Below are positions 17,073 to 25,438 of a stretch of 64,000 nt of DNA, piece after piece (positions within the stretch are counted from its first letter, which is position 1; every line of letters begins with the position of its first letter). Where the stretch lies: positions 62,001 to 126,000 of the forward strand of contig NZ_JAAARM010000019.1 in NCBI RefSeq assembly GCF_009908285.1, written 5' to 3'. Origin of the DNA: Pseudomonas sp. Fl4BN1 (lineage in GTDB: Bacteria; Pseudomonadota; Gammaproteobacteria; Pseudomonadales; Pseudomonadaceae). The translations under genes were made by a program, and so were the position numbers. A model generated the notes under the pieces. It had not been told where the DNA came from. It searched no databases and saw nothing but the letters and a program-made list of their open reading frames with translations.

Positions 17073-18611
17073 TCAGTTCAAGGCCTTGCGATTGAAGTCG
17101 CGCAAACGGAAGCCCAACAGGACCAGCATGCCAAAATACGCTACCACTCCGGCCACCACCAGAACCCCAAGACGCAGGAAGCGCTGGAGCATGTGGCCTT
17201 GGTCCCAGGCTGGCATAAAGTGCATCAGCCCCAGCAATACCACTGACATGACCGCCACTGCCAGCAACAGCTTCAGGGTAAACCCTCCCCAGCCAGGCTG
17301 CGGCTGAAACATCTGCTGCTTGCGCAATTGATAGAACAGCAGGCCGGCGTTGATGCAGGCTCCGACACTGATTGCCAAGGCCAGGCCGGCGTGCTTCAAC
17401 GAGCCGATAAAGGCCAGGTTGAGCAACTGGGTGACGATCAGGGTGAAAATGGCAATTTTCACCGGCGTGCGGATGTTCTGCTGCGCATAGAAGCCAGGCG
17501 CCAGCACCTTGATCACAATGATCCCCAGCAGCCCCACGGCATAGGCCACCAGCGCACGCTGAGTCATGGAAGCGTCAAAGGCGCTGAACTCACCATATTG
17601 AAACAGCGATACGGTCAGCGGTTCGGCAAGAATCCCCAGCGCCAGGGAACACGGCAACACCAGGATGAAACACAGGCGCAGACCCCAATCGAGAATCCGC
17701 GAGTACTCATGGTGGTCCTTGCTGGCATAGGTCTTGGCCAGGGTCGGCAGCAAGATGGTGCCCAGCGCGACACCCAGCACGCCGGATGGCAACTCCATGA
17801 GCCGGTCGGCGTAATACATCCAGGACACAGATCCGGCCACCAGGAATGAGGCGAAGATGGTGTTAATGATCAGTGAGATCTGGCTGACAGAGACCCCGAG
17901 GATCGCCGGCAGCATCTGTTTCATCACCCGCCAGACCCCGGTATCCCGCAGATTCAGGCGCGGCAACACCAGCATGCCGATCTTCTTCAGGTGCGGCAGT
18001 TGGTAAAGCAGCTGCGCCAGGCCACCGGCCAGCACCGCCCAGCCCAGCGCCATCACCGGCGGATCGAAGTAAGGCGTCAGGAACACCGCGAAGATAATCA
18101 TGCTGACGTTGAGCAGGGTCGGCACGAAGGCCGGCACCGAAAAGCGATTCCAGGTATTGAGAATCGCCCCAGCCAGAGAGGACAGGGAGATCAGCAATAT
18201 ATAAGGAAAAGTCACCCGGAGCAGATCGGAGGTCAGGGCAAACTTTTCCGGGGAATCGACAAACCCCGGCGCGGTGGCCCAGATCACCCAGGGCGCAGCG
18301 ATCATGCCCAGCGCGGTAACCACCGCCAGCACCAGAGTCAGCAGGCCGGAGACATAGGCGATGAAGGTACGGGTCGCCTCTTCGCCTTGCTGGCTCTTGT
18401 ACTCCGCCAGGATCGGGACAAACGCCTGGGAAAAAGCGCCCTCGGCAAAAATCCGCCGCAACAGATTGGGTAACTTGAAGGCAATGAAGAAGGCATCCGT
18501 GGCCATACCGGCGCCGAATATGCGCGCGATGAGGGTGTCACGGACGAACCCCAGCACCCGGGAAAGCATCGTGATAGAGCTGACCGCGGCCAACGACTTG
18601 AGCAGATTCAT
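17073..18611 (-). CDS. murJ: Lipid II flippase MurJ (MviN)
   Basis: MurJ moves lipid II across the inner membrane for peptidoglycan synthesis. The 512-residue product is polytopic (about 14 hydrophobic segments) and begins MNLLKSLAAVSSITMLSRVLGFVRD, with the conserved RVLGFVRD and the FAEGAFSQAFVP loop. It lies upstream of ribF with 129 bases between. ATG 18611 was chosen because it begins the conserved N-terminus; the frame is open further upstream. Confidence 0.95.
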   Translation of the reverse strand: MNLLKSLAAVSSITMLSRVLGFVRDTLIARIFGAGMATDAFFIAFKLPNLLRRIFAEGAFSQAFVPILAEYKSQQGEEATRTFIAYVSGLLTLVLAVVTALGMIAAPWVIWATAPGFVDSPEKFALTSDLLRVTFPYILLISLSSLAGAILNTWNRFSVPAFVPTLLNVSMIIFAVFLTPYFDPPVMALGWAVLAGGLAQLLYQLPHLKKIGMLVLPRLNLRDTGVWRVMKQMLPAILGVSVSQISLIINTIFASFLVAGSVSWMYYADRLMELPSGVLGVALGTILLPTLAKTYASKDHHEYSRILDWGLRLCFILVLPCSLALGILAEPLTVSLFQYGEFSAFDASMTQRALVAYAVGLLGIIVIKVLAPGFYAQQNIRTPVKIAIFTLIVTQLLNLAFIGSLKHAGLALAISVGACINAGLLFYQLRKQQMFQPQPGWGGFTLKLLLAVAVMSVVLLGLMHFMPAWDQGHMLQRFLRLGVLVVAGVVAYFGMLVLLGFRLRDFNRKALN

Positions 18612-18781
18612 GAAAAGGTTGTTTGCCTGTAGATAAACAGCAGGCGAAATGACGCCCACTTATGCGATACTCCGCGCCGCAACAGCACAGAGCCAAAGCT
18701 CGCGAGTTTACAGGTCAAGCGCCGGAAATAAATATCCCGCCTCTTCAGATCGACCACTCAGCGGAACGCATCACCCGCCCT

Positions 18782-18810
18782 TGACAAGACTTCAACTCAT
18801 CGGCATGATT
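18782..18810 (+). promoter_or_regulatory. Sigma-70-type promoter of rpsT
   Basis: TTGACA (18782-18787), 17-base spacer, CATGAT (18805-18810), about 50 bases before the rpsT start. A perfect -35 with a fair -10. Confidence 0.6.
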
Positions 18811-18862
18811 CGCGGCCTATTTTGTTTGCTATTTCCCAAAAAGTCTTTCGAGGAGCTCGACG

Positions 18863-19141
18863 GTGGCCAACACACCTTCCGCCAAAAAACGTGCAAAACA
18901 GGCTGAGAAGCGTCGCAGCCACAACGCCAGCCTGCGTTCCATGGTTCGTACCTACATCAAGAATGTAGTGAAAGCCATCGACGCAAAAGACGCCGAAAAA
19001 GCGCAAGCTGCTTATGTTCTGGCCGTACCAGTTATCGACCGTATGGCCGATAAAGGCATCATCCACAAGAACAAAGCTGCTCGCCATAAAGGTCGTCTGA
19101 ATGGCCACATCAAGGCTCTGAACCTTGCTGCTGCAGCCTAA
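18863..19141 (+). CDS. rpsT: 30S ribosomal protein S20
   Basis: A 92-residue, very basic protein starting (G)TG-ANTPSAKKRAKQAEKRR and ending GRLNGHIKALNLAAAA, the S20 pattern; S20 binds 16S rRNA early in 30S assembly. The start is GTG with GAGGAG ahead of it (AGGAGCTCGACG). A non-ATG start is notable because E. coli rpsT uses UUG and is autoregulated at translation; similar control here is inference. Divergent from murJ, ended by a strong terminator. Confidence 0.97.
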   Translation: MANTPSAKKRAKQAEKRRSHNASLRSMVRTYIKNVVKAIDAKDAEKAQAAYVLAVPVIDRMADKGIIHKNKAARHKGRLNGHIKALNLAAAA

Positions 19142-19155
19142 GCGACACGCTTGTT

Positions 19156-19184
19156 AAAAAACCGACCCAAGGGTCGGTTTTTTA
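19156..19184 (+). terminator. Terminator after rpsT
   Basis: Stem ACCGACCC / GGGTCGGT with a two-base loop, flanked by six A and a T run, 15 bases after the stop. Confidence 0.92.
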
Positions 19185-19256
19185 TTGCCCGCGATTTACC
19201 CAACCCGCAAGCCAGCTCCTCTATCCACGGGAGCCGGCCCGCCAACAATCAATGCT

Positions 19257-19718
19257 TCACTGATGCGGCCAAGGCAGGATCGGGATCGCCGTCACCGCAT
19301 TCTGCGGACTGCCCTCGATCAAGCGATCGCTGTAGACCAGGTACACCAGAGTATTGCGCTTCTTATCCAGGAAGCGCACCACCTGCATGGTCTTGAACAC
19401 CAGCGACGTGCGCTCCTTGAACACCTCATCACCGTCTTTGAGCTCACCCTTGAACGCGATCGGCCCCACCTGACGACAAGCGATGGACGCCTCCGCGCGA
19501 TCTTCCGCCAAGCCAAGCCCACCCTTGAGGCCGCCGGTCTTGGCCCGCGACAGGTAACACGTCACCCCTTCAACCTTGGGATCGTCGAACGCCTCGACCA
19601 CAATCCGGTCGTTCGGCCCGACAAACTTGAACACCGTAGATACCTGGCCAATCTCCTCCGCCGAGGCCATCAACGGCATCGCCACGAGCAAACCCAACAA
19701 TACTTTTGCCAAACGCAT
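19257..19718 (-). CDS. creA: CreA family periplasmic protein
   Basis: A 153-residue protein with a signal peptide (MRLAKVLLGLLVAMPLMASA, cleavage about residue 20) followed by the CreA family body: GQVSTVFKFVGPNDRIVVEAFDDPKVEGVTCY-like opening, SRAKTGGLKGGLGLAED and ASIACRQVGPI, with two conserved Cys. Function of CreA is unknown despite its name from the E. coli creABCD locus; no creBCD genes are near. It lies ten bases after proB and may share its transcript. Confidence 0.85.
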   Translation of the reverse strand: MRLAKVLLGLLVAMPLMASAEEIGQVSTVFKFVGPNDRIVVEAFDDPKVEGVTCYLSRAKTGGLKGGLGLAEDRAEASIACRQVGPIAFKGELKDGDEVFKERTSLVFKTMQVVRFLDKKRNTLVYLVYSDRLIEGSPQNAVTAIPILPWPHQ

Positions 19719-19728
19719 TCGCTTTTCC

Positions 19729-20847
19729 TTACACCAGAATCAGGTTATCGCGGTGAACCAGCTCCGGCTCAGCCATATAACCCAGGACACCGACAATCGC
19801 ATCAGACGACTGACCGATAATCTTCTGCGCCTCAAGCGCACTGTAGTTAGCCAGGCCACGAGCAATCTCACGACCATCCGGCGCCACGCAAACCACCATC
19901 TCGCCACGACGGAAACCGCCCTGGACCTGCTTGACCCCCACCGGCAGCAAACTTTTGTTGCCCTGGGACAAGGCCGATACCGCTCCCTCGTCCAACACCA
20001 GAGTGCCACGGGTTTGCAGATGCCCTGCCAGCCACTGCTTACGCGCTGCCAGCATGCCGCGCTCTGGCGACAGCAGGGTACCGAGGCGCTCACCCGCCTT
20101 CAGGCGATCCAGCACTCGCTCCAGGCGCCCACCAACAATGATGGTGTGCGCCCCGGAACGCGCCGCCAAACGCGCGGCACGCAACTTGGTCTGCATACCG
20201 CCACGCCCCAGGGCACCGCCAGTACCACCAGCCACCGCATCCAGGGCAGGATCATCAGCTCGCGCCTCGTAAATCAGCTGAGCATCGGGATTGCTACGCG
20301 GATCTGCATCGAACATACCGTCACGATCAGTAAGGATCACCAGCAGATCAGCCTCCACCAGGTTAGCCACCAGCGCCGCCAAGGTGTCGTTATCGCCAAA
20401 GCGGATTTCATCGGTTACCACGGTGTCGTTTTCATTGATCACCGGAATCACCTTGAGCTCCACCAGCACCCGCAGGGTACTGCGGGCATTTAGGTAACGC
20501 TTGCGATCAGACAGGTCATCATGAGTCAGGAGAATCTGCGCAGTATGCCGGCCATGCTCGGCAAAGCTTGACTCCCAGGCCTGCACCAAGCCCATCTGGC
20601 CGATGGCCGCAGCCGCCTGCAGCTCATGCATCGCACTCGGTCGTGCGGTCCAGCCCAGGCGACTCATACCGGCCGCCACGGCACCCGAGGAAACCAGCAC
20701 CAACTCGACGCCAGCCTCGTGCAGCGCCACCATCTGCTCGACCCACACGCCCATTGCCGCGCGATCCAGCCCTTTGCCATCCGCCGTCAGCAGTGCACTG
20801 CCGATCTTCACGACCCAGCGCTGCGCACCCGTCACCTTGCTCCGCAT
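19729..20847 (-). CDS. proB: Glutamate 5-kinase ProB
   Basis: ProB makes gamma-glutamyl phosphate, the first step of proline synthesis, and is inhibited by proline. The 372-residue product has the amino-acid-kinase domain (WVVKIGSALLTADGKGLD, LVSSGAVAAGMSRLG, NENDTVVTDEIRFGDND, GRGGMQTKLRAARLAARSG split by its conserved Lys) and a C-terminal PUA domain (about residues 275-360). ATG 20847 is preferred to an open extension upstream. Downstream of obgE, as in other Pseudomonas. Confidence 0.95.
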   Translation of the reverse strand: MRSKVTGAQRWVVKIGSALLTADGKGLDRAAMGVWVEQMVALHEAGVELVLVSSGAVAAGMSRLGWTARPSAMHELQAAAAIGQMGLVQAWESSFAEHGRHTAQILLTHDDLSDRKRYLNARSTLRVLVELKVIPVINENDTVVTDEIRFGDNDTLAALVANLVEADLLVILTDRDGMFDADPRSNPDAQLIYEARADDPALDAVAGGTGGALGRGGMQTKLRAARLAARSGAHTIIVGGRLERVLDRLKAGERLGTLLSPERGMLAARKQWLAGHLQTRGTLVLDEGAVSALSQGNKSLLPVGVKQVQGGFRRGEMVVCVAPDGREIARGLANYSALEAQKIIGQSSDAIVGVLGYMAEPELVHRDNLILV

Positions 20848-20950
20848 CTTATTCAACCTTTGCCAGCGAGCGACGCGACCGAGCGCCCCCCATGGGATTA
20901 TTCGTATTTGCACCTTGCAGACACCAAAACGCCGCTCAAATGAGCGGCGC

Positions 20951-20977
20951 CTTGGGAGCTGGCTTGCCAGCGATGAT
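20951..20977 (+). repeat. Single REP half-element between obgE and proB
   Basis: TTGGGAGCTGGCTTGCCAGCGATGA is one REP core without an opposing partner. A short GCCGCTCAAATGAGCGGC hairpin (about 20931-20949) lies just before it and could act as a terminator of obgE on the minus strand. Confidence 0.5.
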
Positions 20978-21032
20978 AACACCGCATCAAACCAGATAAA
21001 CCGTCTTCGCAGACCAGCCCACGACCACGGAA

Positions 21033-22256
21033 TCAGTCGCGGACGTAAATGATTTCCGGACCATCCTCATCATCCACACCTTCTTCATCCCAATCATCGT
21101 CACCGATGTCATGGACGCTCTTCACACCACTGCGGCGCAAGGCACGCTGATCATCCAGAGCCTGCAACTGGGCACGCGCCTCATCCTCGATGCGCTGATC
21201 CAGCTCAGCCAACTCATCGGCAAAGACCGGATCGGCCGCCAGACGATCAGCACGATCCTCCAGATAACGCATGATGTCGCGACTCAAGCGCTCGGTACCA
21301 TCCTTGGAGATGGCCGAGATCACATACACAGGCCCAGTCCACTCCAAGCGATCTACGATCTCCTTGACCCGCTCTTCATGCTCTTCTTCAAGAATCTGAT
21401 CGCACTTGTTCAGCACCAACCAACGCTCACGCTCCGCCAGGGACGGGCTGAACTTGACCAACTCGCTGACAATCACTTCCGCCGCATCTGCCGGACTGGT
21501 TTCATCCAGCGGAGCCATATCTACCAAGTGCAGCAGAATGCGAGTACGAGCCAAGTGCTTGAGGAAGCGGATCCCCAGGCCAGCACCACCGGAGGCACCT
21601 TCGATCAGGCCTGGAATATCGGCAATCACAAAGCTCTTCCAACGGTCGACACTGACCACACCAAGGTTCGGCACCAGGGTCGTGAACGGATAGTCAGCCA
21701 CTTTCGGCTTGGCCGCGGAAACCGAACGAATAAAGGTACTCTTGCCAGCATTCGGCAAGCCCAACAGACCGACATCCGCCAACACTTTCAATTCCAGCTT
21801 GAGGTCACGCTGCTCACCCGGCTTACCAGGAGTGGTCTGACGTGGAGCCCGGTTGGTACTGGACTTGAAACGGGTATTACCCAGACCGTGCCAACCACCC
21901 TGCACGACCATCAGACGCTGGCCAGCCTTGGTCAGGTCGCCAATGACCTCCTGAGTACCGGCATCGATTATCGTGGTGCCTACCGGAACCCGCAGCTCCA
22001 GATCCTCCCCCTTCTTGCCAGTACAGTCGGTGCTGCCGCCGTTGGAACCACGCTCGGCATCGAAATGCCGGGTATAGCGGTAATCCACCAGAGTGTTGAG
22101 GTTTTCATCGGCAATCAGGTAAATCGAGCCGCCATCACCGCCGTCACCGCCGTTAGGACCACCGTTTTCGATGAATTTTTCCCGACGGAAACTCATGCAG
22201 CCATTACCGCCATCACCAGCTTTTACTCGAATCGAAACTTCATCTACAAACTTCAT
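21033..22256 (-). CDS. obgE: Obg family GTPase ObgE/CgtA
   Basis: An essential GTPase linked to 50S assembly and the stringent response. The 407-residue protein has the glycine-rich Obg fold (residues 1-158; MKFVDEVSIRVKAGDGGNGC), the G domain with G1 GLPNAGKST, G3 DIPGLIEGAS and G4 NKCD, and an acidic C-terminal tail (DDDWDEEGVDDEDGPE) typical of the family. It follows rplU-rpmA, the universal order, beyond a hairpin in the gap. Confidence 0.96.
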   Translation of the reverse strand: MKFVDEVSIRVKAGDGGNGCMSFRREKFIENGGPNGGDGGDGGSIYLIADENLNTLVDYRYTRHFDAERGSNGGSTDCTGKKGEDLELRVPVGTTIIDAGTQEVIGDLTKAGQRLMVVQGGWHGLGNTRFKSSTNRAPRQTTPGKPGEQRDLKLELKVLADVGLLGLPNAGKSTFIRSVSAAKPKVADYPFTTLVPNLGVVSVDRWKSFVIADIPGLIEGASGGAGLGIRFLKHLARTRILLHLVDMAPLDETSPADAAEVIVSELVKFSPSLAERERWLVLNKCDQILEEEHEERVKEIVDRLEWTGPVYVISAISKDGTERLSRDIMRYLEDRADRLAADPVFADELAELDQRIEDEARAQLQALDDQRALRRSGVKSVHDIGDDDWDEEGVDDEDGPEIIYVRD

Positions 22257-22407
22257 GATCAAACGCCTCTCGCCGCTCGGGCGAGCTGAAAAACACTAAG
22301 ACATAAGACTCTTGCAAAAATGAGCGCCGCGACCTCAATCAACGACCGAAACATCCAACGCTGGCAGCCCGTACAAACAGCTTTGCAAGAGACTCATCCC
22401 ACAAACG

Positions 22408-22437
22408 AAAAAGCCCCGTCGCGAGACAGGGCTTTTC
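22408..22437 (-). terminator. Hairpin terminator/attenuator between rpmA and obgE
   Basis: On the minus strand AAAAGCCCTGTC, loop, GACGGGGCTTTTT, 15 bases beyond the rpmA stop. It could end the rplU-rpmA message or reduce read-through into obgE. Confidence 0.8.
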
Positions 22438-22451
22438 CAGCGATCGCGCAA

Positions 22452-22709
22452 TTAAGCTGCGACGACGCTCACGTAACGGCGGTTGAAAGCGCCCTTTACT
22501 TCAAACTTGATCACGCCTTCGATTTTCGCGAAGAGGGTGTGATCCTTACCCATGCCAACGCCGTAGCCAGCGTGGAATTGGGTGCCGCGCTGACGCACGA
22601 TGATGTTGCCCGGAATGATTTTCTGGCCGCCATACATCTTCACGCCAAGGCGTTTAGCCTCTGAGTCGCGACCGTTACGGGTACTACCACCAGCTTTTTT
22701 GTGTGCCAT
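22452..22709 (-). CDS. rpmA: 50S ribosomal protein L27
   Basis: An 85-residue L27, starting MAHKKAGGSTRNGRDS, then KRLGVKMYGGQ, the family signature; its N-terminal tail reaches the peptidyl-transferase centre. It lies 36 bases after rplU in the same transcript. Length and sequence are normal. Confidence 0.98.
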   Translation of the reverse strand: MAHKKAGGSTRNGRDSEAKRLGVKMYGGQKIIPGNIIVRQRGTQFHAGYGVGMGKDHTLFAKIEGVIKFEVKGAFNRRYVSVVAA

Positions 22710-22745
22710 GAGTTCAATTCTCCAAAAAGGGGATTAGGCTGAAAA

Positions 22746-23060
22746 TTAAGCCTGAATACCGGTGATTTTGATCTCGGTGTACCACTGACGGTGGCCCATA
22801 CGCTTCATGTGGTGCTTACGACGACGGAACTTGATGATGCGGACTTTATCGTGACGACCTTGGGAGATCACTTCAGCCACAACGGTAGCGCCAGCAACAA
22901 CAGGAGCACCGATATTCACGTCGTCACCGTTGGCAACCAACAGAACGCGATCAAAGGTAACGGATTCGCCAGTAGCGATTTCCAGTTTTTCGATCTTCAG
23001 GTATTCACCTGGAGCGACTTTGTACTGCTTGCCGCCAGTAACGATTACTGCATAAGACAT
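22746..23060 (-). CDS. rplU: 50S ribosomal protein L21
   Basis: A 104-residue L21, MSYAVIVTGGKQYKVAPGEY at the start and the basic KFRRRKHHMKRMGHRQ with TEIKITGI at the end. ATG 23060 has GGAGAAATACC before it. The open extension to 23222 is not part of L21. Promoter-proximal gene of rplU-rpmA(-obgE). Confidence 0.98.
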   Translation of the reverse strand: MSYAVIVTGGKQYKVAPGEYLKIEKLEIATGESVTFDRVLLVANGDDVNIGAPVVAGATVVAEVISQGRHDKVRIIKFRRRKHHMKRMGHRQWYTEIKITGIQA

Positions 23061-23310
23061 GGTATTTCTCCGATAATCCTGCTCACCCAGCTCTTTATAA
23101 GAAGAGGTATTGGCTGGCATGGCTGCATGGGGCTGGAACGGCCCAAGTGCAATTGCGTAAGGCAGGTGCTGCCCAGGAAGTTCAGGGTGCGCGATTGTAC
23201 GCAAGGCACAATGGCGATGCAAGTGCCGTTCAGGCGTCGCCGGGGACTGTGCCGCGCCCTTTTGGCGAGAAAAGGAGCCCTCTGAAATCAGGGTTTCATG
23301 ACTGCAAAAG

Positions 23311-23338
23311 ACTATACCTCAGTGTTTTACCCTGACAA
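23311..23338 (-). promoter_or_regulatory. Sigma-70 promoter for rplU-rpmA-obgE
   Basis: Minus strand TTGTCA (23333-23338), 16-base spacer, TATAGT (23311-23316). Strong boxes placing the start about 240 bases before rplU, so the L21 message would have a long leader. Confidence 0.6.
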
Positions 23339-23378
23339 ATTACCGCCTGCCGGTGCTTTAACCGCCCCGGACCGCGCC

Positions 23379-23407
23379 TTGACACCTGCGGACGCGGGTC
23401 CTAGCAT
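23379..23407 (+). promoter_or_regulatory. Sigma-70 promoter for ispB
   Basis: TTGACA (23379-23384), 17-base spacer, TAGCAT (23402-23407), about 33 bases before the ispB ATG. Confidence 0.65.
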
Positions 23408-23439
23408 GCCGCGCAACCCTTCTGGAGCACCTGTCGCTG

Positions 23440-24408
23440 ATGCAACCCCAAGCTTTCTACCGCACGGTGGCGGACGATTTTAGTGCCGTCGACGGCATCA
23501 TCAAGAAACAGCTGACTTCCCGAGTACCGCTGGTATCAAAAATCGGCGACTACATCACTTCGGCCGGAGGCAAACGCCTGCGTCCTTTATTAGTGCTGCT
23601 GTGTGGCAAGGCCCTGGGCCGAGAAGGCGATGACCTGCGCCTGCTGGCCGCTACCATCGAGTTTCTGCACACCGCCACCCTGCTACACGACGACGTGGTC
23701 GATATGTCCGGCATGCGCCGCGGCCGCTCGACGGCCAATGCCATGTGGGGCAACGCGCCCAGCGTATTGGTGGGTGACTTCCTGTATTCCCGCTCGTTCG
23801 AGATGATGGTTGAACTGGGGTCGATGCCGGTCATGCGCATCCTGTCCCAGGCCACCCGGATCATCGCCGAAGGCGAAGTCTTGCAGCTGTCCAAGGTGCG
23901 TGACGCCAGCACCACCGAAGAAACCTACATGGAAGTCATCCGCGGCAAGACTGCGATGCTCTTCGAAGCCTCGACCCACAGCGCCGCCGCCCTGGCCGGT
24001 GCGACACAGGAACAAGCCGAGGCACTGCGTACCTTCGGCGATCACCTGGGCGTAGCCTTCCAACTGGTGGACGACCTGCTGGACTACCGCGGCGACGCCG
24101 AGACGCTGGGCAAGAACGTCGGAGATGACCTGGCCGAGGGCAAGCCCACGCTGCCGCTCATCTACACCATGCGCGAAGGCACTCCGGAGCAAGCGGCCCT
24201 GGTTCGCCAGGCCATCCAGAAGGGTGGCATCGAAGACCTGGAGAGCATCCGTGCAGCCGTTGAGGCCTCAGGCTCTCTGGACTACACCGCGCAACTGGCC
24301 CGCGACTACGTCGCTCGCGCCATTACCTGCCTGGAGGCCCTGCCACCCAGCGAGTACCGCGATGCCCTGGTAGAGCTGAGCGAATTTGCCGTAGCCCGCA
24401 CTCACTAA
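23440..24408 (+). CDS. ispB: Octaprenyl/polyprenyl diphosphate synthase IspB
   Basis: A trans-prenyltransferase that makes the ubiquinone side chain (nonaprenyl in Pseudomonas). The 322-residue product has the first Asp-rich motif LLHDDVVDMSGMRRG and the second VDDLLDYRGD, plus GGKRLRPLL near the N-terminus. It is divergent from rplU, the standard neighbour. A GC-rich hairpin follows the stop. Confidence 0.94.
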   Translation: MQPQAFYRTVADDFSAVDGIIKKQLTSRVPLVSKIGDYITSAGGKRLRPLLVLLCGKALGREGDDLRLLAATIEFLHTATLLHDDVVDMSGMRRGRSTANAMWGNAPSVLVGDFLYSRSFEMMVELGSMPVMRILSQATRIIAEGEVLQLSKVRDASTTEETYMEVIRGKTAMLFEASTHSAAALAGATQEQAEALRTFGDHLGVAFQLVDDLLDYRGDAETLGKNVGDDLAEGKPTLPLIYTMREGTPEQAALVRQAIQKGGIEDLESIRAAVEASGSLDYTAQLARDYVARAITCLEALPPSEYRDALVELSEFAVARTH

Positions 24409-24415
24409 GAAGATC

Positions 24416-24441
24416 CGGCTCCTGCTAGCCGCAGGAGCCGG
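24416..24441 (+). terminator. GC-rich hairpin after ispB
   Basis: CCGGCTCCTGC / GCAGGAGCCGG with a TAGCC loop, eight bases after the stop. No T run follows, so it may be a REP-derived 3' stabilising hairpin and not a classical terminator. Confidence 0.5.
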
Positions 24442-24529
24442 CTTGTCGACGCAACGCCTCATCGCCCCCCGGCCCTGCAAAACCCTATATAATGTGCGCT
24501 TTTAGCCATCCTGACTTTGAGGAGCTTAA

Positions 24530-24871
24530 GTGAGCACTTTGCCACCCTGCCCAAAATGCAATTCCGAATACACCTACGAGGACGGCACCCAGCTGATCTG
24601 CCCTGAGTGCGCCCACGAGTGGTCCGCCAACGGCGAAGCCGAAGCCGCATCCGATGAAGCCGTGAAGAAAGATTCGGTGGGCAACGTGCTGCAAGACGGC
24701 GACACCATCACCGTGATCAAGGACCTCAAGGTCAAGGGCACCTCCCTGGTGGTCAAGGTCGGCACCAAGGTCAAGAATATCCGCTTGTGCGATGGCGACC
24801 ATGATATCGACTGCAAGATCGACGGCATCGGCCCGATGAAGCTCAAGTCCGAATTCGTCCGTAAAGTTTGA
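24530..24871 (+). CDS. yjdM: Zinc ribbon protein YjdM (PhnA family)
   Basis: A 113-residue protein with a zinc ribbon formed by C7-x2-C10 and C24-x2-C27 (LPPCPKC, LICPECAHEW), followed by the PhnA domain: DGDTITVIKDLKVKGTS, then KVGTKVKNIRL and DIDCKIDGIGPMKLKSEF. The E. coli homologue YjdM was called PhnA but is not a phosphonoacetate hydrolase; its role is unclear. Start is GTG 24530 with GAGGAG before it. An AT-rich promoter (TATATAAT at about 24486) lies about 40 bases upstream. Confidence 0.9.
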   Translation: MSTLPPCPKCNSEYTYEDGTQLICPECAHEWSANGEAEAASDEAVKKDSVGNVLQDGDTITVIKDLKVKGTSLVVKVGTKVKNIRLCDGDHDIDCKIDGIGPMKLKSEFVRKV

Positions 24872-24905
24872 CTTGCGCTCCCTCTCGCGCCCGCCGCGAG
24901 AGGAT

Positions 24906-24930
24906 CCCCCCCCAAGTCGCTGCCCCCCCC
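24906..24930. repeat. Two runs of eight C in the yjdM 3' gap
   Basis: C8 at 24906-24913 and C8 at 24923-24930, nine bases apart, downstream of yjdM and upstream of the Fur-box gene. They are outside any reading frame; they may be hypervariable in length. Confidence 0.7.
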
Positions 24931-25033
24931 GCCTGATCCGAACACTTGCTAGCAAAAAGCCAGTCGGTTTGACCAAAAACAATTTCTGCACAGAAAAAAG
25001 CAGAAACCGCCAATAGGCACTTGCTATTCATTG

Positions 25034-25052
25034 AATAAGAATTATTCTCATT
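25034..25052. promoter_or_regulatory. Fur box
   Basis: The 19 bases AATAAGAATTATTCTCATT (reverse AATGAGAATAATTCTTATT) match the Pseudomonas Fur box of the AATGAGAATNATTCTCATT type with one mismatch outside the centre. It ends 26 bases before the start of the small gene at 25079, so it should overlap its promoter. Confidence 0.8.
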
Positions 25053-25078
25053 GAATCCCATTCAAGGAGACGAGAACC

Positions 25079-25348
25079 ATGACTTATTTGATTGATGCCT
25101 GGCTGGACCGCCCACACCCTTACCTGCGAATCCTGCATCGGGAAACCGGGGAAGTCTGTGCGGTATTGGAAGAAGAAGCCCTGAGCGAGCTGCAGGACCA
25201 GGGAGATCTGGACCTGAATGGTTTGAGCTCCAGCGAGCCGCTGGTACTCAAGGAATTGGTGCGCAACCTGTTTTTGTTCTGCTACGCCAGAGCCTTACGG
25301 CCGACCGGCACCGATGGCCAAGGCCTGAGCGCAAAAATCCGTCTATGA
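25079..25348 (+). CDS. Small conserved Pseudomonas protein (PA4570-like), probably iron-repressed
   Basis: An 89-residue acidic protein, MTYLIDAWLDRPHPYLRILH and then RETGEVCAVLEEEALSELQ, with no signal peptide or membrane segment. I recognise it as similar in position and sequence to PA4570 of P. aeruginosa, a small protein of unknown function that I recall being induced by iron limitation; this recall should be checked. It has a strong ribosome site (AAGGAGACGAG) and an excellent Fur box just upstream. The C-terminal tail after residue 70 is less conserved-looking. Confidence 0.75.
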   Translation: MTYLIDAWLDRPHPYLRILHRETGEVCAVLEEEALSELQDQGDLDLNGLSSSEPLVLKELVRNLFLFCYARALRPTGTDGQGLSAKIRL

Positions 25349-25364
25349 AACCTAAACCGATCAA

Positions 25365-25435
25365 GGGGCAAGCTTGCTTGCGATGAACAGACCGCCGATG
25401 CGGCCTCCTCACCACCAGCAAGCTGGCTCCTGCAC
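25365..25435. repeat. Diverged REP pair
   Basis: GGGGCAAGCTTGCTTGCGATGA on one side and CAGCAAGCTGGCTCCTGCA on the other, facing each other between convergent genes. The CGCGGCCTC-type spacer (GCGGCCTCCTC) is seen too. It may serve as the shared transcript end. Confidence 0.55.
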
Positions 25436-25438
25436 CGG

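Larger units (their letters stand above)
23061..23439. other. Divergent promoter region rplU / ispB
   Basis: About 380 bases with no gene. It holds the two divergent promoters listed separately and a leader of about 240 bases for rplU. I see no recognised riboswitch or ribosomal-protein leader fold in it. Confidence 0.6.
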
